Positions 1-13,139 of a stretch of 64,000 nt of DNA are shown piece by piece (position 1 is the first letter of the stretch; each line of letters opens with the position of its first letter). The notes beneath the pieces were generated by a model. That model was not told the origin of the DNA, did not search any database, and saw only the letters and a list, made by a program, of their open reading frames with translations. Location of the stretch: positions 248,001 through 312,000 of the forward strand of contig QNGE01000277.1 of NCBI GenBank assembly GCA_008508345.1. Reading direction: 5' to 3'. The DNA comes from Paragonimus westermani (Eukaryota > Platyhelminthes > Trematoda > Plagiorchiida > Troglotrematidae). A program made the translations under genes and the position numbers.

Positions 1-1000
1 CCGTTGTAGGAAAACTTGATCCAAGTTTTCTGTCTTGGAGAGGACGTGAGCTAAGCAGAAGTATGAAACTCCTTTGGGTTCAACATCACCTGACAGGTTG
101 AGTTTATAGACCAGACAGGCATTCCATGCTGCCTCGATTGCTTCGTTCCTATCGCCTTGGTATATTATGGAGCCTTTAAACTTCTTGTGCTGAGTAAATG
201 CCTGCCACGCCATACGCCTACGCTGGAACGCTCTTGCACCTGGGCTAATCCATGGCCCCCAAACCCCTTCCTCCGGCTTGCTTCTGAGGAAAGTTTCTAT
301 CTGTAAGAGCCATAATATCGTCAACCTGGTTGGCCCACGTGCTATCGACGTCCTCTACGGGAACTGGTGGGTTCTGGACCACTCTATTGGCTTCCATCCT
401 CAGTTTTCCTTGGTCAATTGCGCGAAAAAGTTACACTTTGTTTTTTTTCCTGAAAGAGGTCATCTGAGCGAGAAATAAATTGGCACGTGACTACTAGTTC
501 TGGGTGGTGTTGTGAGTAACAAGTTTGTGATGTCGCTGCTGTGACGAGTTATGAGCATGTCAAACGTTGAGCTTATCTGGCTATCTGATGTTGCGGCCAC
601 ACTGGTATATTGTCTCGGTGTGAAGTGGCTAACCAGGCTAGACAATTTGTGATCAAAGCTTTCACAAATAACAAACCCCAACAGCCAGTTGACTTTAGGA
701 GCACTGAAATCTCCCAGAATCAGCGAGCGATAGCTCGATTGGCAGATAGGTTGGATTGGTTTCAGTCACGCTCCGGCTTCCTCTGGTGTCACACCCGGAC
801 TTCGATGCACCCCAAAGACCGTCAATGGAAGGTTGGCATGGGGAAAGCCGGTGGCGGTTTGAATACTCACGCACCTGCCGTTAAAGTTCAGAGGTGCCTG
901 TTTTATAGAGCTTGTGATCGGTAGAAGACAACCGCCTCCAAGAGCACTGCCACGGTCAATGCGATACCATTGAATCCTACGTGCTCAAATCCCCAAACCT
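1..1000 (-). mobile_element. LINE fragment: endonuclease and linker (CR1/Jockey-like), 3' side cut by window edge
   Basis: On the minus strand VHRSPGVTPEE (about 790) leads to LILGDFSAPKVNW (near 686-720), the metal-binding core of an apurinic-type endonuclease. Then come FVICESFDHKLSSLV and a degraded PPRTSSHVPIYF end near 470. From 250 down to 1 the frame resembles the endonuclease-to-RT linker (AWRAFTQHKKFKGS). Frames shift repeatedly, so this is a relic. The RT would lie to the left of the window. Confidence 0.72.
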
Positions 1001-3439
1001 CTCACTTTTTTGAACCAAGTTTCAGTGAGCAAGCTGGTTTCTCCTACTAAGCGTGTTGCACAAATTCGCCAGCATTCACTTTAGCTCCGGTGATTTGGCT
1101 TTCTGGCTGCTCCGCAGTTTGTTTATGTCTAATCACTCCGGAGTTGCCTCCGAGGGCCTGGTCCACTTTTGGATAGGAAAGTCTGAACAGGACCGATATA
1201 AACCATTTTTCTCCCCGGTTTTTAGCCCTCCTGGACTGTTGCAACATCGTATCGTTCCCTGGGAGATTTGACCTGTTTTCTGACCATGATATGCGCCAAA
1301 ACGCTTGCCTTTCACTTCTGATGTATCTGACACCGCCATACGTGAATCACTTATGTAATGCATGACTACCTGCGCAATATTTGTCTGACATGCTCTGAGC
1401 TATCGTGTTAGCCTCAGTTAGTACCAAACCTCGAATGTTGCGGTCTCAAAATTCGACTAGTAGCAGTCTGGGCGGCTTCGTTTATCTGCAAGTTACAGCC
1501 CACTTACCGGGTCTGTGTGCTCGGCGCCATTTAGTTGCTGCATGTGGGACAGTGCTTCTCAGAATGCTTAGAATTAATTGTTTTTCCCGGGACCTCCTAT
1601 GCCTAGGACCCTGTGTGACCAATTTGAGGCGTGGATAATCATGTTTTAGTCCATTTTTAGAGTTGCCCAATAGAAACCTTGTAACTGTCTCACTGCGTTA
1701 ACTTGCTTTCGTAGACTAGACACAGCGTTAACAAGATGGGCTGGGTGTTGCACCGCTCGTGGGAAAACCGCGTCTAAGTTTGTCGGGCCACTGAGACTTG
1801 GGAGAACCTGAAAGTTTGTAGGATTTCTGCATTCACATTCGCCCACCCGTTGTCGAAGCCATTAGTTCCCTTGGTCTTGTAGATTTACCAGTAGTTGACT
1901 TTCTCAGGGCCTGAACAACCTTGATGCTCACTTGGAGTGCTGGAGAAACCGAGGTGTGATTATTAGGGCGTATCGCATGCAAAGAAGCAACAACCGGTCG
2001 CGCATAACCAGTGCAACAGTGAACCCCAGTGGGTCGCATACAGACACTATACGGGCCAATTTGCTCCTCTGTGTGAATGCTGTGTTTGATGAAGACATGC
2101 AAAATCTGAAGGGGTTTTCTAGCACGTGTTACTGAACCCAGAATGCTTTCTGGTGAATGTGGTCACCAAGTTCCAGCGATGTTGACATGTTTTTTCATTC
2201 GAAGTCCGTCTATTGCAGTGCCCTCATGACAACCTTGTTTCAAGCTTCCTCACCCATCTCGGTTACAATAATAATGATGCATTCCCCAGCGTGTGTGAGA
2301 AAGATAACGTGAAAGATAACGTGATCAGTGTTCACACTGTAAAGTCATGTACATAAGTGCACAACATAATTTTTAATTGTACAAGTCAGTTATGTGAATA
2401 TGACAACAAAATATACATATTAAGAGAGAAAGATTTCTGTTCGGGAATAAAAGTTGGGATACATGCTTCTGAGATGTCTCCTAAAATCTCCAAGATTCGA
2501 TGAAGAGGCCCAGTAGTAGTTGCACTCTACAAAGGGATCACTTGCCTAATGGTCAAGTCCGTACCAAAAAGGGGTGAGTTGAGGATTTACAAAGTGAACT
2601 GTCAAAGAATTGCATCGCTACCCCACGCAGATGGTCTCATAAAATTGTGGACAATTTAATGGGGACGGTGGGGAGTTGGGGAAATATAATTATACAAAAG
2701 AACGGACGGACCTCCAGACAGGACTTCGTTTTTTGCTCAAACTCGAAAGAATTCGGCAGATTTCACGAAGTGCTCAACCATTACGGGATTCTGTGTCCAG
2801 ACCTGGTGGAACGTTCCGTCGCTTGAGACATATTTGTTGAGTCAAGAATGAAAAGCGAAATCACGCGACAAACGGGCGAACGGAAATTGACCTTGTGAAC
2901 TATGGTGAACAGTGGACTATGTGATTTTATGGCAATACCTTGCATAACATTGGTAGATTTGTGTTAGTTGATAAAATATACAACGCTTACAAACAGTTGT
3001 TTTCATATAATGCGAAATTGACTCGATTGTCAACTTTCTTGCCAAATTTGGATGTCGATTTTCTATATATGACCGATATATGGAATGAGAAGAAGGCTCG
3101 ACAAACCAGAAAGTTTGCCACGTGGTCTAGTAGGTGAAGCACGAATCATACTGCGAGGTTTTTATGCGGTAATGTAAGAAAAACAGATTTTTCCAAAATG
3201 TTTTAGCATGCTCATCTTTTGCGTAGTGATCCACAACCACACACACAGGTTGTCATTAAGTGTGAAGTAAGAGCGTGCCGAGATGATTGGGTCATTACTA
3301 ACGGGCGTGTGTATATTGACACCTATTTGTGTTGAGATTAAACTGTTTTCCTGTTCACGGGCAAGGCTGAAAGCATAACTGTACGCAAGATATCTCCTGC
3401 AACTGGTGGCCTTTATCAGTTCAAGGGGTACGTGACGTG
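1001..3439. other. No recognised gene; possible LINE 5' debris
   Basis: Only short open frames on both strands. The minus-strand stretch 1050-1360 is rich in K/R/G and could be the decayed first ORF of the LINE at 1-1000, but I cannot show it. A 12-base unit aaagataacgtg is tandemly doubled at 2300-2323. Nothing else stands out. Confidence 0.4.
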
Positions 3440-4870
3440 ACATCACGCAACACAGAGGGTTACATTTCAGCTGTTATTAGGTCCGTTTTCGGGATATCGT
3501 CCTCACACAGAAAGAGTTTGACGATGGACATCACGTTCGTTATTGTTAGGAAAGCTTCTAAGCTCCGTTTAAATTGATGTATACTCTTACTGGCTCCAAT
3601 TTCATACGGTAGTTTGTGCCGAATGTGAAATATTTTACGAAAAAAATTGAACAGTCTTTTCCGGGATCTAAATGCTGTCAAAACGAATTATTTGTTCATG
3701 GGATTATATTTAGACATGTGTCTCAAGCAAATGGCGAGGTTGGCGATGAATTTATTACCACAAACCTGATTACGCATGAGTGCAAGGTCCAGCATGAGTC
3801 ACCGTAGCAGGAGAAAACAGTACAAGCGTCTTACAGCGTTCTGTGTAGCTCAGAAAAGATGGACAGTTCAATAAACTTTTTCAGAATGCGGTCTGGAGGC
3901 CTTCTAGAGCTAGCTTGTTAGACTTGCGCAGGTGGTGGTGTATGAATGTGCAATACTCAAACTGGGGTCCACGTATAGCCTACAATGGTGTAAGCGGGCA
4001 GCAGGGGGAAGGAATGATTGTTCAATGTAACCTATCTTCCGTTTAGCTTTAGTTACCAGGAACGATACGTTTTCTACCAACTTGAATCGGGTTGAGTAGC
4101 GAATACTCAGGTCGTGCACTAAGTTTGCCGTTGGTACGCTGTAATCGTACAACTTCATAGAGCTCTGGTATGTGACAACTGTGCGCAATGAGGGTGGATT
4201 TATTGGCTGAAAATTTCATCTGCCAAGTTTGGATCCAAGTGTCGAATGAAGTCCATCGGTATATTTTTCAAACATGGATTGAAATCGCCAGGCGGAAAGG
4301 TGTAAGCAAGTTTGATATGATCAGCGACTAGGAATAGTTTGCTGTGCCTGATAAATTCACATACATCTTTCATATATATAAATGGGTGACGGTCCTGAAA
4401 CATTTCCTTGGATAACCCCACTGGTGACTGCTCTGGGTTCTGGGCTATTCCCCCCCATTTTCACCGTTTCTGTGTGGTCTATAATGTGTGAGAAGAACCA
4501 GCTAAGCAATGGATCACGTATACCAAAAGGTGTTATTTCGATCAAAAGACGCTTATGCGCTACACGATGAAGAGCTTTTTCCATGTTCACCAGTATGATT
4601 ACAATAACATTTCTTGCGTCAACAAGAGAACGGTTTTCGAAGAACCAATGCTGGAAGTGGTTTGTAAGCTTGCTTACTGCTTATGGATGCGGCATTGGGA
4701 AGGTCATACAAATATAAGTCCATCTTTGGCAAAGTCAGTGAGGCTGTTAGGAGAGATAACTGTGTGCAACGGTAGTTTTGCAGGCAAACGGTTGAGGTCC
4801 ACTACTGCAAGATGATGGAGATGCACGCTTTCCAACCTTCGGTTTGGAAAGTTGTTCTGCGCAGGCTATC
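3440..4870 (-). mobile_element. CR1/Jockey-like LINE reverse transcriptase relic
   Basis: Reading leftward: VNMEKALHRVAHKRLLIEIT (RT motif with the usual Asp replaced by Asn), then VTSGVIQGNVSGPSPIYIY (substrate-positioning loop), then KLFLVADHIKLAYTF where the catalytic FADD is degraded to VADH. Next are the RYSTRFKLVENVSFLVTKAK thumb-like segment and a C-terminal KLPYEIGASKSIHQFKRSL at about 3500-3620. Loss of catalytic aspartates and several frameshifts show a dead copy. Confidence 0.83.
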
Positions 4871-6508
4871 GATTACGAATGAGAACACAATCTTTGTAAG
4901 CGGAAATGAACCCTACAGATAGCTTTGTTATAGAGGTGACAATGTTTCCGAAACACTGAGAGAGCGTGTGTTCATGAAAGCCATATTGAACCTCCAAATA
5001 GACAAAGTTACCCCGCATGCTGTCCACGACGAAAGTGTCGTCATCATGTCGCATACGAGGCCGCAATGTTCAAGGTGATTACTGCAGACCTGCCCAGCTT
5101 GCACTCAGGTTCTGTTTCGGAATAAGTCGTAGGGTCCGTCCGTTCAGTGGTTTTCGAGCAAGATGACTTGCGAACGTGGTCATTCGATAAAGAATGTTAT
5201 TGAGGTACAAGTCAGCATCAACAAATTCATAACGATCGCATCCATAGGTCGTCCGCACCTAAAGCCCTCGGGTTGGCTACTTGTTGTGGATTCACATATT
5301 ACCACTGGCAACGGCTAGGAAGTCTGTCGGGTGAGTTCTCTTCTTTAACAGTCAACTGGCATTTTCCAACCTATTATACGTGCGATTGCCGAAGTGGACA
5401 ATATTGCTTTGCGCATGTATGATCTACTTAAGCTTGGTGCAAGGCCAATGACAAAAAATAATTTATATACTCATCTGCTCGGCCGATGATATCCAAGTCA
5501 CGTCTGAACCTGCGATATACGGTGTACCTGTGCAAATTACTCTTCCTCATTGCCTACAGGAGGCCTCCGGTTGAACGGACACTGGCCGCGAAAGGAATTC
5601 GTTTGTTAGCGAACATGACAAACCAATTTTACCTACTTACCTGCTACCGAACGGCGTCAGGCACATGGAAGCAGCACAACATGATATCACAGCCGGCTTG
5701 CCCAAATTTGCGCAGCCATTTCGTCCATCACAAACTCCTTTACCGCCATGTGATCACCCATCATTTCTCGAAAAACTTCGAACAGACTACGCAGTGAAGC
5801 ATATTTCTTAGTACGAACGTGTCTCTACATCACGGGTTGGTCGTGTCCCATGCCATCTTTAACTATAAACTAATATAACTTCCAGCTTCAGAAGTATCAG
5901 AAAGTGTTACATGACATACTTGTGCCTATCTGCTTCACGGGTACATATGGAAAACGTCTGAATAGCTTAGTTTGCTCTCTCTGTGCGAAGCGGATATGCA
6001 CATATCCGTTCCCTTCATCCCGGATTGTGCGCCCGACATCTATCGCATTAATGACTGACAGCACTTCCTGGGGGTTACTCCGCGTTCGGTTACAAGTCTT
6101 ATACAACAAACTTACTTGACATTGCAGGCTTTTCCTTGCGCCGAATGTCTCTAATGTCAACGATCATAATAAATTTCCAGTAATCGTCCGCTACATAATG
6201 CTTAATATCAACAGTTGATGTATTGCGTTCGAACCGCATGCTGAAGCCATTCATTTCACTAACGACGAGTCCGCAGTTTGTAAGGTGGGACCCACATGGC
6301 AGATGATTGGGTGGGTAGTTGTGTTCCAACTCGAAATAGGTCACAACCAGACAGGCATTTCTTTGGACCACATGAAATCGTGAGTTGCAAAATGTGGCGC
6401 AGAAATCCAATCGTTAAAACTACCAGGAACAATCCCACTGGGCACGTCGCACATGGCCGCATGCACTCGTGGATTTATGATTCGGGAAAAGGCGACACCT
6501 CTGAAGTG
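4871..6508. other. No recognised gene
   Basis: Short overlapping frames with no motif I can name. The minus strand from 4871 to about 5330 may be the upstream part of the neighbouring CR1-like LINE. A 103-codon + frame at 5486-5797 and a 103-codon - frame at 6099-6410 lack recognisable domains. Confidence 0.4.
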
Positions 6509-6665
6509 GATCCAAACGCTATATACAGTTCAGGTGTGGATACAAAATCCAGAGGTGATAAAAAATGAAAACAACTGACTCAGTAGTTCGTGAAGGTATG
6601 TCGTTTAGAGTTCCACCACACAGAATGGAATATCCAATCAATCTGTCGTGTAGCTCTACGTAACT
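6509..6665 (-). repeat. Direct repeat, 3' LTR remnant
   Basis: About 155 bp nearly identical to 7604-7762 (two or three base changes, for example tggatccaaac against tggatctaaac). In element orientation it ends ...ccacttca, compatible with an LTR ending in CA. The 5' part of this LTR is missing and is joined directly to the gag tail. Confidence 0.75.
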
Positions 6666-7603
6666 GGCTGGCCAAGCCGTTTCCGTGATTCGCATTTCCT
6701 TTAAAGAGTAGGCTGACATATGCACATGGCTGGGTGCGTTTGCAGGTACTTTCACCGAAACTTTTATGGTAATAACAGACTCTTGGATTTGGATTTTGGA
6801 AGTGGGAGGTCGCGAGCGAGATCGGGATCGGGTGCGCGAGAAGTTGCGACCCTTCATAAGGCGTCCAGCTAAGTTATTCACAGTAAGTGTCAGCTAGGAC
6901 ACCTGGCGTTGGAGGTTATCGAGAGTAGCCGGTTGGGGGTCAGTGCGAGGGGAAGGGTCACGTACATGGCTGATGGAACTTTTAAAGAAGAATTCATGGA
7001 CCTTGTCTGCCGTTTCTGCTAACTTTTCTAGTGGAGTTTCATGATCTTGTACGGACAAATTAACGGAGGCATTGAGCGAGAGGCATTTCGTCCATAGTTG
7101 CCTGAGGATGGATTCACCTACGTTATTATCGCCAACCAGAGATCCCATGTGGCGGAGTAATTGAGAGGGGTTGCGATCACCTGACTAGACACCGGAGAGC
7201 AACTGTTGCAGCTTGGCTTCGTCTGAAGCCGTGGTACGCTTTAAAATAGTAGCCTTCAGCTTATCCTATGGAGAATCGTTTGGCATGGGGTTGGGTATAT
7301 CAATCACCTCGGAGGCGATGTCAGTGGGCAACTGTGTAGCGACGTAAGAGAAAATGTGGCCTGAGAAGTAATCTTACGAAAACGGAAAAATGCTTCTACT
7401 TGAGTGAACCAAACGCGGGGGTTTAAAATACCAAACGCAGGCAATTTAAGATTAATAGCGTTTTCGGAGAACAATCTAGCGTTCGAATCGGAAATCATTG
7501 CAAAAACACTGGGAGTTCTGAGCTCAGCGATAACGGAACCAAAAAGGGGTATATATGTACAATAGGCAAAACGAAAAGAAATTCCGGCTCACCAAATTAT
7601 GTA

Positions 7604-7762
7604 GTGGATCTAAACGCTATATACAGTTCAGGTGTGGATACAAAATCCAGAGGTGATAAAAAATGAAAACAACTGACTCAGTAGTTCGTGAAGGTATGTC
7701 GTTTAGAGTTCCACCACACAGAATGAAATATCCAATCAATCTGTCGTGTAGCTCTACGTAAC
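7604..7762 (-). repeat. Direct repeat, 5' LTR remnant
   Basis: Partner of 6509-6665. On the minus strand it is followed within about 10 bases by tggtgagccgg, which may be the primer-binding site, and then by a 90-base leader to the gag ATG. The true LTR may extend right of 7762, where the two copies stop matching. Confidence 0.7.
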
Positions 7763-9534
7763 TTCGGAAGTCACAACGGAAATAATTCCGACGACCGATG
7801 AATTTGGAAATGTTTTGAAATAAATGCGGATTCCGTTAGCCGTTAACTCTCCCAAAATCCGTAAATATGTGACAACGAACGCAGAGGGAGAACACAGGGC
7901 TCGCGACCGTGGAAGTGCGTATTTTGTTAATTGAATCAACTCATGTGATTTGAACGAGTGTACATGTGAATTTGTAGAAGGTGAAAAATGTGAGAAACAA
8001 TGAGAATGGTGCTGTACTAAACGCCACAACGCACAACGGTTATCAGAGAAGCATACCTCCTCGCTTTGTCGTATTTCGGAACTGTCTCCGAACCACGGTT
8101 CATCCCATAAACGTAACTTACGCTGGGACTCGCCATGTATTTCTGAAGATACTCCTGGACTGCCAAAAATTGTGAAATTGGCGATTCTCAAAAATTGCTT
8201 TGAAAGCTACCATATAGTCCATGTCCTGAAATAAAACAATAGCCCCAGTTAATGATAAGGTGAATGTCCGCAACACCGTATGTATATATATATACCTACA
8301 TGTATATACATCACTTCGCCATCCATGTACTAACGCACACCCATTGCCACGAGGAAGCGACGACATTTGCAGCCGTACTGTAACAGATAAGCCTGACGTT
8401 CTGGCTTCGTGTACCCGACACACTCGTAAACCCACTTTGTGCAACGTGAGGACACCGGGAGACAGCGTTCCTCAGAGGTACGGGATTCCAACGATATTCC
8501 TGTAAAAGAAGATAACAGAAATAAACGTGAGCCAAAGGCCCAGTAAGACATACACACGACTTACACAAACGAAAACCAAAATGGCGTCAACAGCACGCCG
8601 CGTTACGATACCAAATTTCAAAATTAACACACAAAGTCGTTTTTAATTATCAGTCAGTTAAAACAAACAGTTCTGAGTCGACGACGCATATTTCGGCGAT
8701 TTCAATTTCTGCTCGGATGGTTATCTAAGAAAGTGGAACATGCAGGAAATAATTTTTCATACGCGATAACTGAAGAGTACACGGTTCTGCGACTGTTATT
8801 CCGGGTTCAAAACATCGGCGGACGGTATCTTTTGTTTTGTGTAAGTGGACTCCTGCGCAACCTTCTACTTAAGTAGTTGTTGCCGTCTCGTTCTATGACG
8901 GTATATGTTCTATTTTCCTTCAAATACCAAATTCAAATTTTATGTCCTGGATTTGGTGAAGGCCTGCATCTGTTTTTCGTCCTCATGCTTGACTGGTGTG
9001 ATCCGGAAACCGATCAGACTGCGTTCTCTGTCAGTGCGTTCAGTGGTGGTCTAGTGGTAGCGATAGAAGAAAAGGTGACAAGTCCTGGTTACCTTAAACG
9101 GCAGAAAGAATTCATACTGCGATTAGTACAAGTTAGAAAAAAATTGTTCCAGCATTTGTCCGGCATATGTCTTCACCATAAAGAAGTTGGAGATATATCC
9201 CCTACTTTGATATCGTGTAGTTGGCTTCGCAAAATTCCATCCTCGCGAAGCAACGGGCGAAATTTTAAAATAGTTTCGAGACTGGACCAACTTATCTTTC
9301 GTGGTTGCAAACCGGGTCTGTCTTGCAATGGGCTCCGACCTACTTGACAGCACTCAGAGGTGTGCCAGACGAAAATGCATAGACCTTTCGAGTGTGCAAT
9401 TCAGATTTGAAGATAAGTTGTTTTTCTTCTTTGCCTCCATAAGAGCGTCGTATTTAACTGTAGTTGCGAGTATTTCTGTTTTGTTGCAATCACAATTCTA
9501 GCAAGAAATCAGTTATGGAAATTGTCATATGAAT
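7763..9534. other. No recognised gene; contains a 145-codon and a 156-codon open frame
   Basis: The minus frame 7754-8191 overlaps the 5' LTR remnant and is probably LTR noise. The plus frame 8877-9347 (156 codons) is the longest uninterrupted ATG frame outside the repeats except one at 44898-45380. It starts MLPSRSMTVYVLFSF, lacks a recognisable domain, and has no splice or retroelement context. A short AT alternation lies at 8281-8310. Confidence 0.4.
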
Positions 9535-9960
9535 TGGACGTCACCCTCAATTGATCGCATCTGTCACATCCCCATAGACTCCATCTGGCCCCCATCGAAA
9601 AAAAGCACTGGACGCGGGTTTTGCTCGTGTTGGAGCTTGTTAATAATACCCAAATAAGATCAGTAGTGCAGTGGTCAACACGGTCGCTTCATAGAAGCGA
9701 GTTCTGTTACCGGCCGTGGTAATGACATTCACTCCTATTGGTCTGCAGCAAGAGCGGAACCCGAGTCTAGTGCTTCTTTTCGAAAGGTACCGACTTGAGG
9801 GTATATGAATTCATACACCCTTAAGTCGGCCCCCTTCGAAAAGAAGCACTAGACTAGAGTTCCGCTCTTGCTGCATCTTAAGATGCGACCAATTGGGGTT
9901 GATGGTCAGTTTATAGGTAAGCCGAAATCCCCTACCAGCCATCAGTAAACTATAGTTTGT
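9535..9960. mobile_element. tRNA-cored fold-back (SINE/MITE-like) element, copy 1
   Basis: Left arm at 9535-9640 (tcgaaaaaaagcactggac). A tRNA-like core follows at about 9662-9735 (agtagtgcagtggtcaa resembling a box A; gagttctgttaccgg resembling a box B). Then comes a long palindrome centred at 9809/9810 on tgaattca with arms of about 66 bases (9744-9809 and 9810-9875). The arms share the core gtctagtgcttcttttcgaa with the element at 15218-15541. The right tail gatggtcagtttataggtaa also resembles that copy. Confidence 0.72.
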
Positions 9961-12900
9961 TATAGTTGTGTAGTGAGCCATCAGTTACCATTTGCCTAGA
10001 AATTCGATACTGTTAGCTCTGGCTGCTGTGGCTAGCTTTTAGTGTACTATAGTCATGTAGTCTGCTTGTAGTTTGCGCACTAAGTTTGTGTGCGCAAAAG
10101 ACCATGCGTTGCAATGCTTTAACTGTAATGTTTGTTCTCACACTCCCTTCCTGGTTATCTCTCTAGGACTGTACTATGCACTAAGAGGATCTAGATTGGA
10201 CTGCATCCAACTCAACTGTGATAGTTGTCGATTCTCCGGGCATTTTTATGCTGGCTTGTTAGGCATTACTAACATTTCGATGGTTGCAGCCGGTGGGCCA
10301 GCATGCAACAACACACTCCAGAATCTGTTGTAGATAAGTGGGTACGACCCTCATCCACTAAAAACTTAAAACGCCTTTTATGAAGAGCAGTCGAAATAAT
10401 GTCCCGACAGGCATCGAACTAAAAGAGCACGGCATATTCCCAACAGTGTTATCAAATATAGGTATTTAACTCTAGCCTTGTCTGGGACCAACAACAGCCG
10501 CCGATAGAAGGAAGAAAGGGGACGCAGGGTGGGCTTCAGCCCACCCGGCGGCACTCAAAAGCGCGCCAGGTGAACAGTGCGTAGAACCTCCGGGTGCGTG
10601 AAACAACCCTCGAAAAGGTCCGGGTTAAACGGCCCTGAAGAATGGAATAATAGACGAGTCGTTAAGGAAAGGGTAAACATTCACTGCATGCAATTAGTCG
10701 CACCGATGAAGAAGTGGCACTGCGTTCGTATCAGTCCTCCTGTAGCGGACGTACACAGAATCATGGGTACAAAGCAAATAACCAGGGAACCACGGCTACA
10801 GCCGGTATCCTGAGAGAAGTCACGCGATCCCCGGTCAGTGCAAATCTCAGCCAGCACAACCATCCTATGCATATCCTCTAAGCATCCTCTGACAGTCTTA
10901 GCTGTGGACTTCCAGGTCACTCATGGTACACAACGGGAAAACCAGCCCGACCTTCCACATATGACTGTAATTACTTGCCCCTGTTTTCACCATTTTGTCG
11001 AGGGTTCGCCGCACGTGAAAGCTAATAAGTAGGTCCCCTGTGGCTTTTACGAGAATCCTTAGTGATCTGTGAATGTCCCTGGCGAGCATACAATCGTGGA
11101 ACAAGGTGGCTGTGCAAAGAGGAATGTAGTTTAATCAAATCTATTCGCCTGTTGAAAAAAAATAGACGGTGTAAACTCAACACTCGTCGTTTTCAAGGTT
11201 ACTTGCATTTGAAGTGGTTGCTTTTCTCTGTTATTTTCTGTACCTCTCACGTGTCTTGCCTATTCAGCGCAGCACTCCCCTTGGGCGTGTATTGAACTGG
11301 GATAGTGATAGCGCGTGATGACGCCTTAAGTGAAGTAATGAAATAGAGACTTGCTCACCAATGATTTTGTTCTGTAGGAGTATTAATGGCGAAGAGGACT
11401 TATGATTGACCCCCGTCCAATCAATATTGTTTGCTAACTTATCGGTCATGAGCGTTCCCAGGATATTCAGCCTGCAAATTCTAAAAGAACCCTCTTGGAT
11501 TAGTTTTAAATAGTTCGTCTATGTACATGTAACAACCGAAGGGATAAATTACCAGGGTGGCCGTTTACACGATGTCATCCAGTTTCTTATTGAGCAGCTG
11601 GAGGTCTGCGGTGTCTGTGGGAAACTTGACAAGATAGTCCATATACTCTCGCGAGAAAAGGACAGATATTTGATGTATCAATGAATTTATGTCCAGGCGT
11701 AGTCCGTGAATTTCTTCACGAATTCCAACGAGGGCGGTAAGCGTGGTACTCATAAATTTTGCGGATTATGTGAGTAATCAGAGTTCCTACCCCTCAGACA
11801 GCTGTCTGCATTATGTTCCCATTTCGTAAAGGTTCGCAGCAGCCTGGTTTTTTGAAAATGAGCTCAAATTGCTATGCACAGAAACGCTGTAAGTGTTACA
11901 TACATGCTACTGGAGCGTTTGTTGACCTTTCGGAGTGGGCTTGCACCAGTGAGACGTCCTCAGCTTCTGTATTAGGTTTCCACACCCACTGGCTAATTCG
12001 AAGTCCCCTTTGACGGTTATCTCATTGGAAGTAACATTTAGTTTGAACCTGAACTGTTTTGAGATGTAATTTTACCGTACATTCCATGCTCAGTCCTCAC
12101 GGATTTTGTTGTCCTTTCGGAAGTTGTGTACTCCTGCCAAAGGCTCCACTACAGCTTCTTCACTCATAGACAGTAGATCATCAAAACCCGTCCCCAAAAA
12201 ACGTTCATTATCTTGAAGTTACCATCTAGACATGGTAAAGAACGCACATATTGCGTGTAATCGATGGACACCCAACTTATCATAATTCCCTAAGTAGCTT
12301 CCTTCAACGTCACTGCTGCATTAAATCTAGTAACAGAGGCCAAGAACGCTAGAATACAGAAGATCAAGCTGCTTCAGCAAGTCAAAAAAGCAAATTGACA
12401 TGAACTGCTCCGCACTTTCAACACAAAATTGACACAAATATAACGAAGTCCATCGAACTTAAAGTTGCAACGGCAGTTACAAACACTATTCCGATATCAT
12501 TTAGTAGATAACTATCATACGCTGCGTGTGAGATGACCATTATCTGAATGTCCCATGTACTGGTTCGGTAGGCACTACCGACACCTCATTGGTCGTAGCT
12601 AGTGAACCGGCATGCAAAAGCAGCACACTCCAGAATGCTGCCGCCAAAGTCATCACGCATCACTCCGTTCAAGATGTGGTAACCTTGTCTGAACGTTTTG
12701 CAGGCGCTCCTAAAAGACTATATGCGCCAGTTGTGGCTGATGTTCAGCCACTGTCGCGTTCAGTCGGTATTGACGTGCTGGTCGTTTAACCTAATTCTAC
12801 TGCCCAATTGGATCCCGTGATAGTGCAGGACCTCTCAGAATGCCCTGATTCGTCTCTCCATCTACGCGATTAACACGTCCGTGAACTTGGGCTTGCTGTC

Positions 12901-13139
12901 TGTGTTCATATGCAAATAAAACCTTTATGTGCCATTTCGAGTGCCTTTCTGAGGAGCAAACTTAAATTGCGTTGAGCTGATAACCCAGCACGAACTGCTC
13001 GCCTAGTGGGCGTGCAGTCCCAAAAACTGTATCTCAGCTGACTCAATCAAATTCGGCGATAATCCCGCTAATGTGCTTAGTGTCCGCCAGGAATTGCAGC
13101 TCACTTCCAAAGCCGGCAACCTGCACTCATTCAGAATAA
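9961..13139. other. No secure gene; possible 5' part of the CR1-like LINE
   Basis: The frame 10073-10333 has a cysteine pattern (FNCNVC, then LDCIQLNCDSC) that could be a decayed PHD-like ORF1 finger of CR1 elements. A related stretch recurs at 12565-12640 (taggcactac, accggcatgcaaaagcagca, cactccagaatgctg). The segment 10500-11000 looks somewhat more GC-rich than its surroundings and contains a perfect 8-bp hairpin. I cannot assign a function. Confidence 0.35.
10527..10546. repeat. Perfect 8-bp stem hairpin
   Basis: gggtgggc, ttca loop, gcccaccc. GC-rich stem in an otherwise AT-leaning region; no T-run follows. Role unknown. Confidence 0.7.

Larger units (their letters stand above)
6509..7762 (-). 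mobile_element. Truncated Ty3/gypsy LTR retrotransposon: gag between partial LTR repeats
   Basis: The minus strand carries a gag-like protein starting at 7498 (SDSNARLFSENAINLKLPAF, then PRVWFTQVEAFFRFRKI), continuing through SLVGDNNVGESILRQLW and ending in an SR-rich tail (FSRTRSRSRSR) near 6800. It has a stop near 7265 and a frameshift near 7350. It lies between two direct repeats of about 155 bp. A tggtgagccgg sequence just inside the upstream repeat fits a tRNA primer-binding site. Protease, RT, RNase H and integrase are all deleted. It could belong to the trematode CsRn1-like clade, but that is inference. Confidence 0.75.

Noticed and set aside
8118..8568. Cluster of overlapping frames on both strands as a coding region
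   Set aside because: All frames overlap a low-complexity AT stretch and each other; no motif or splice structure supports any of them.
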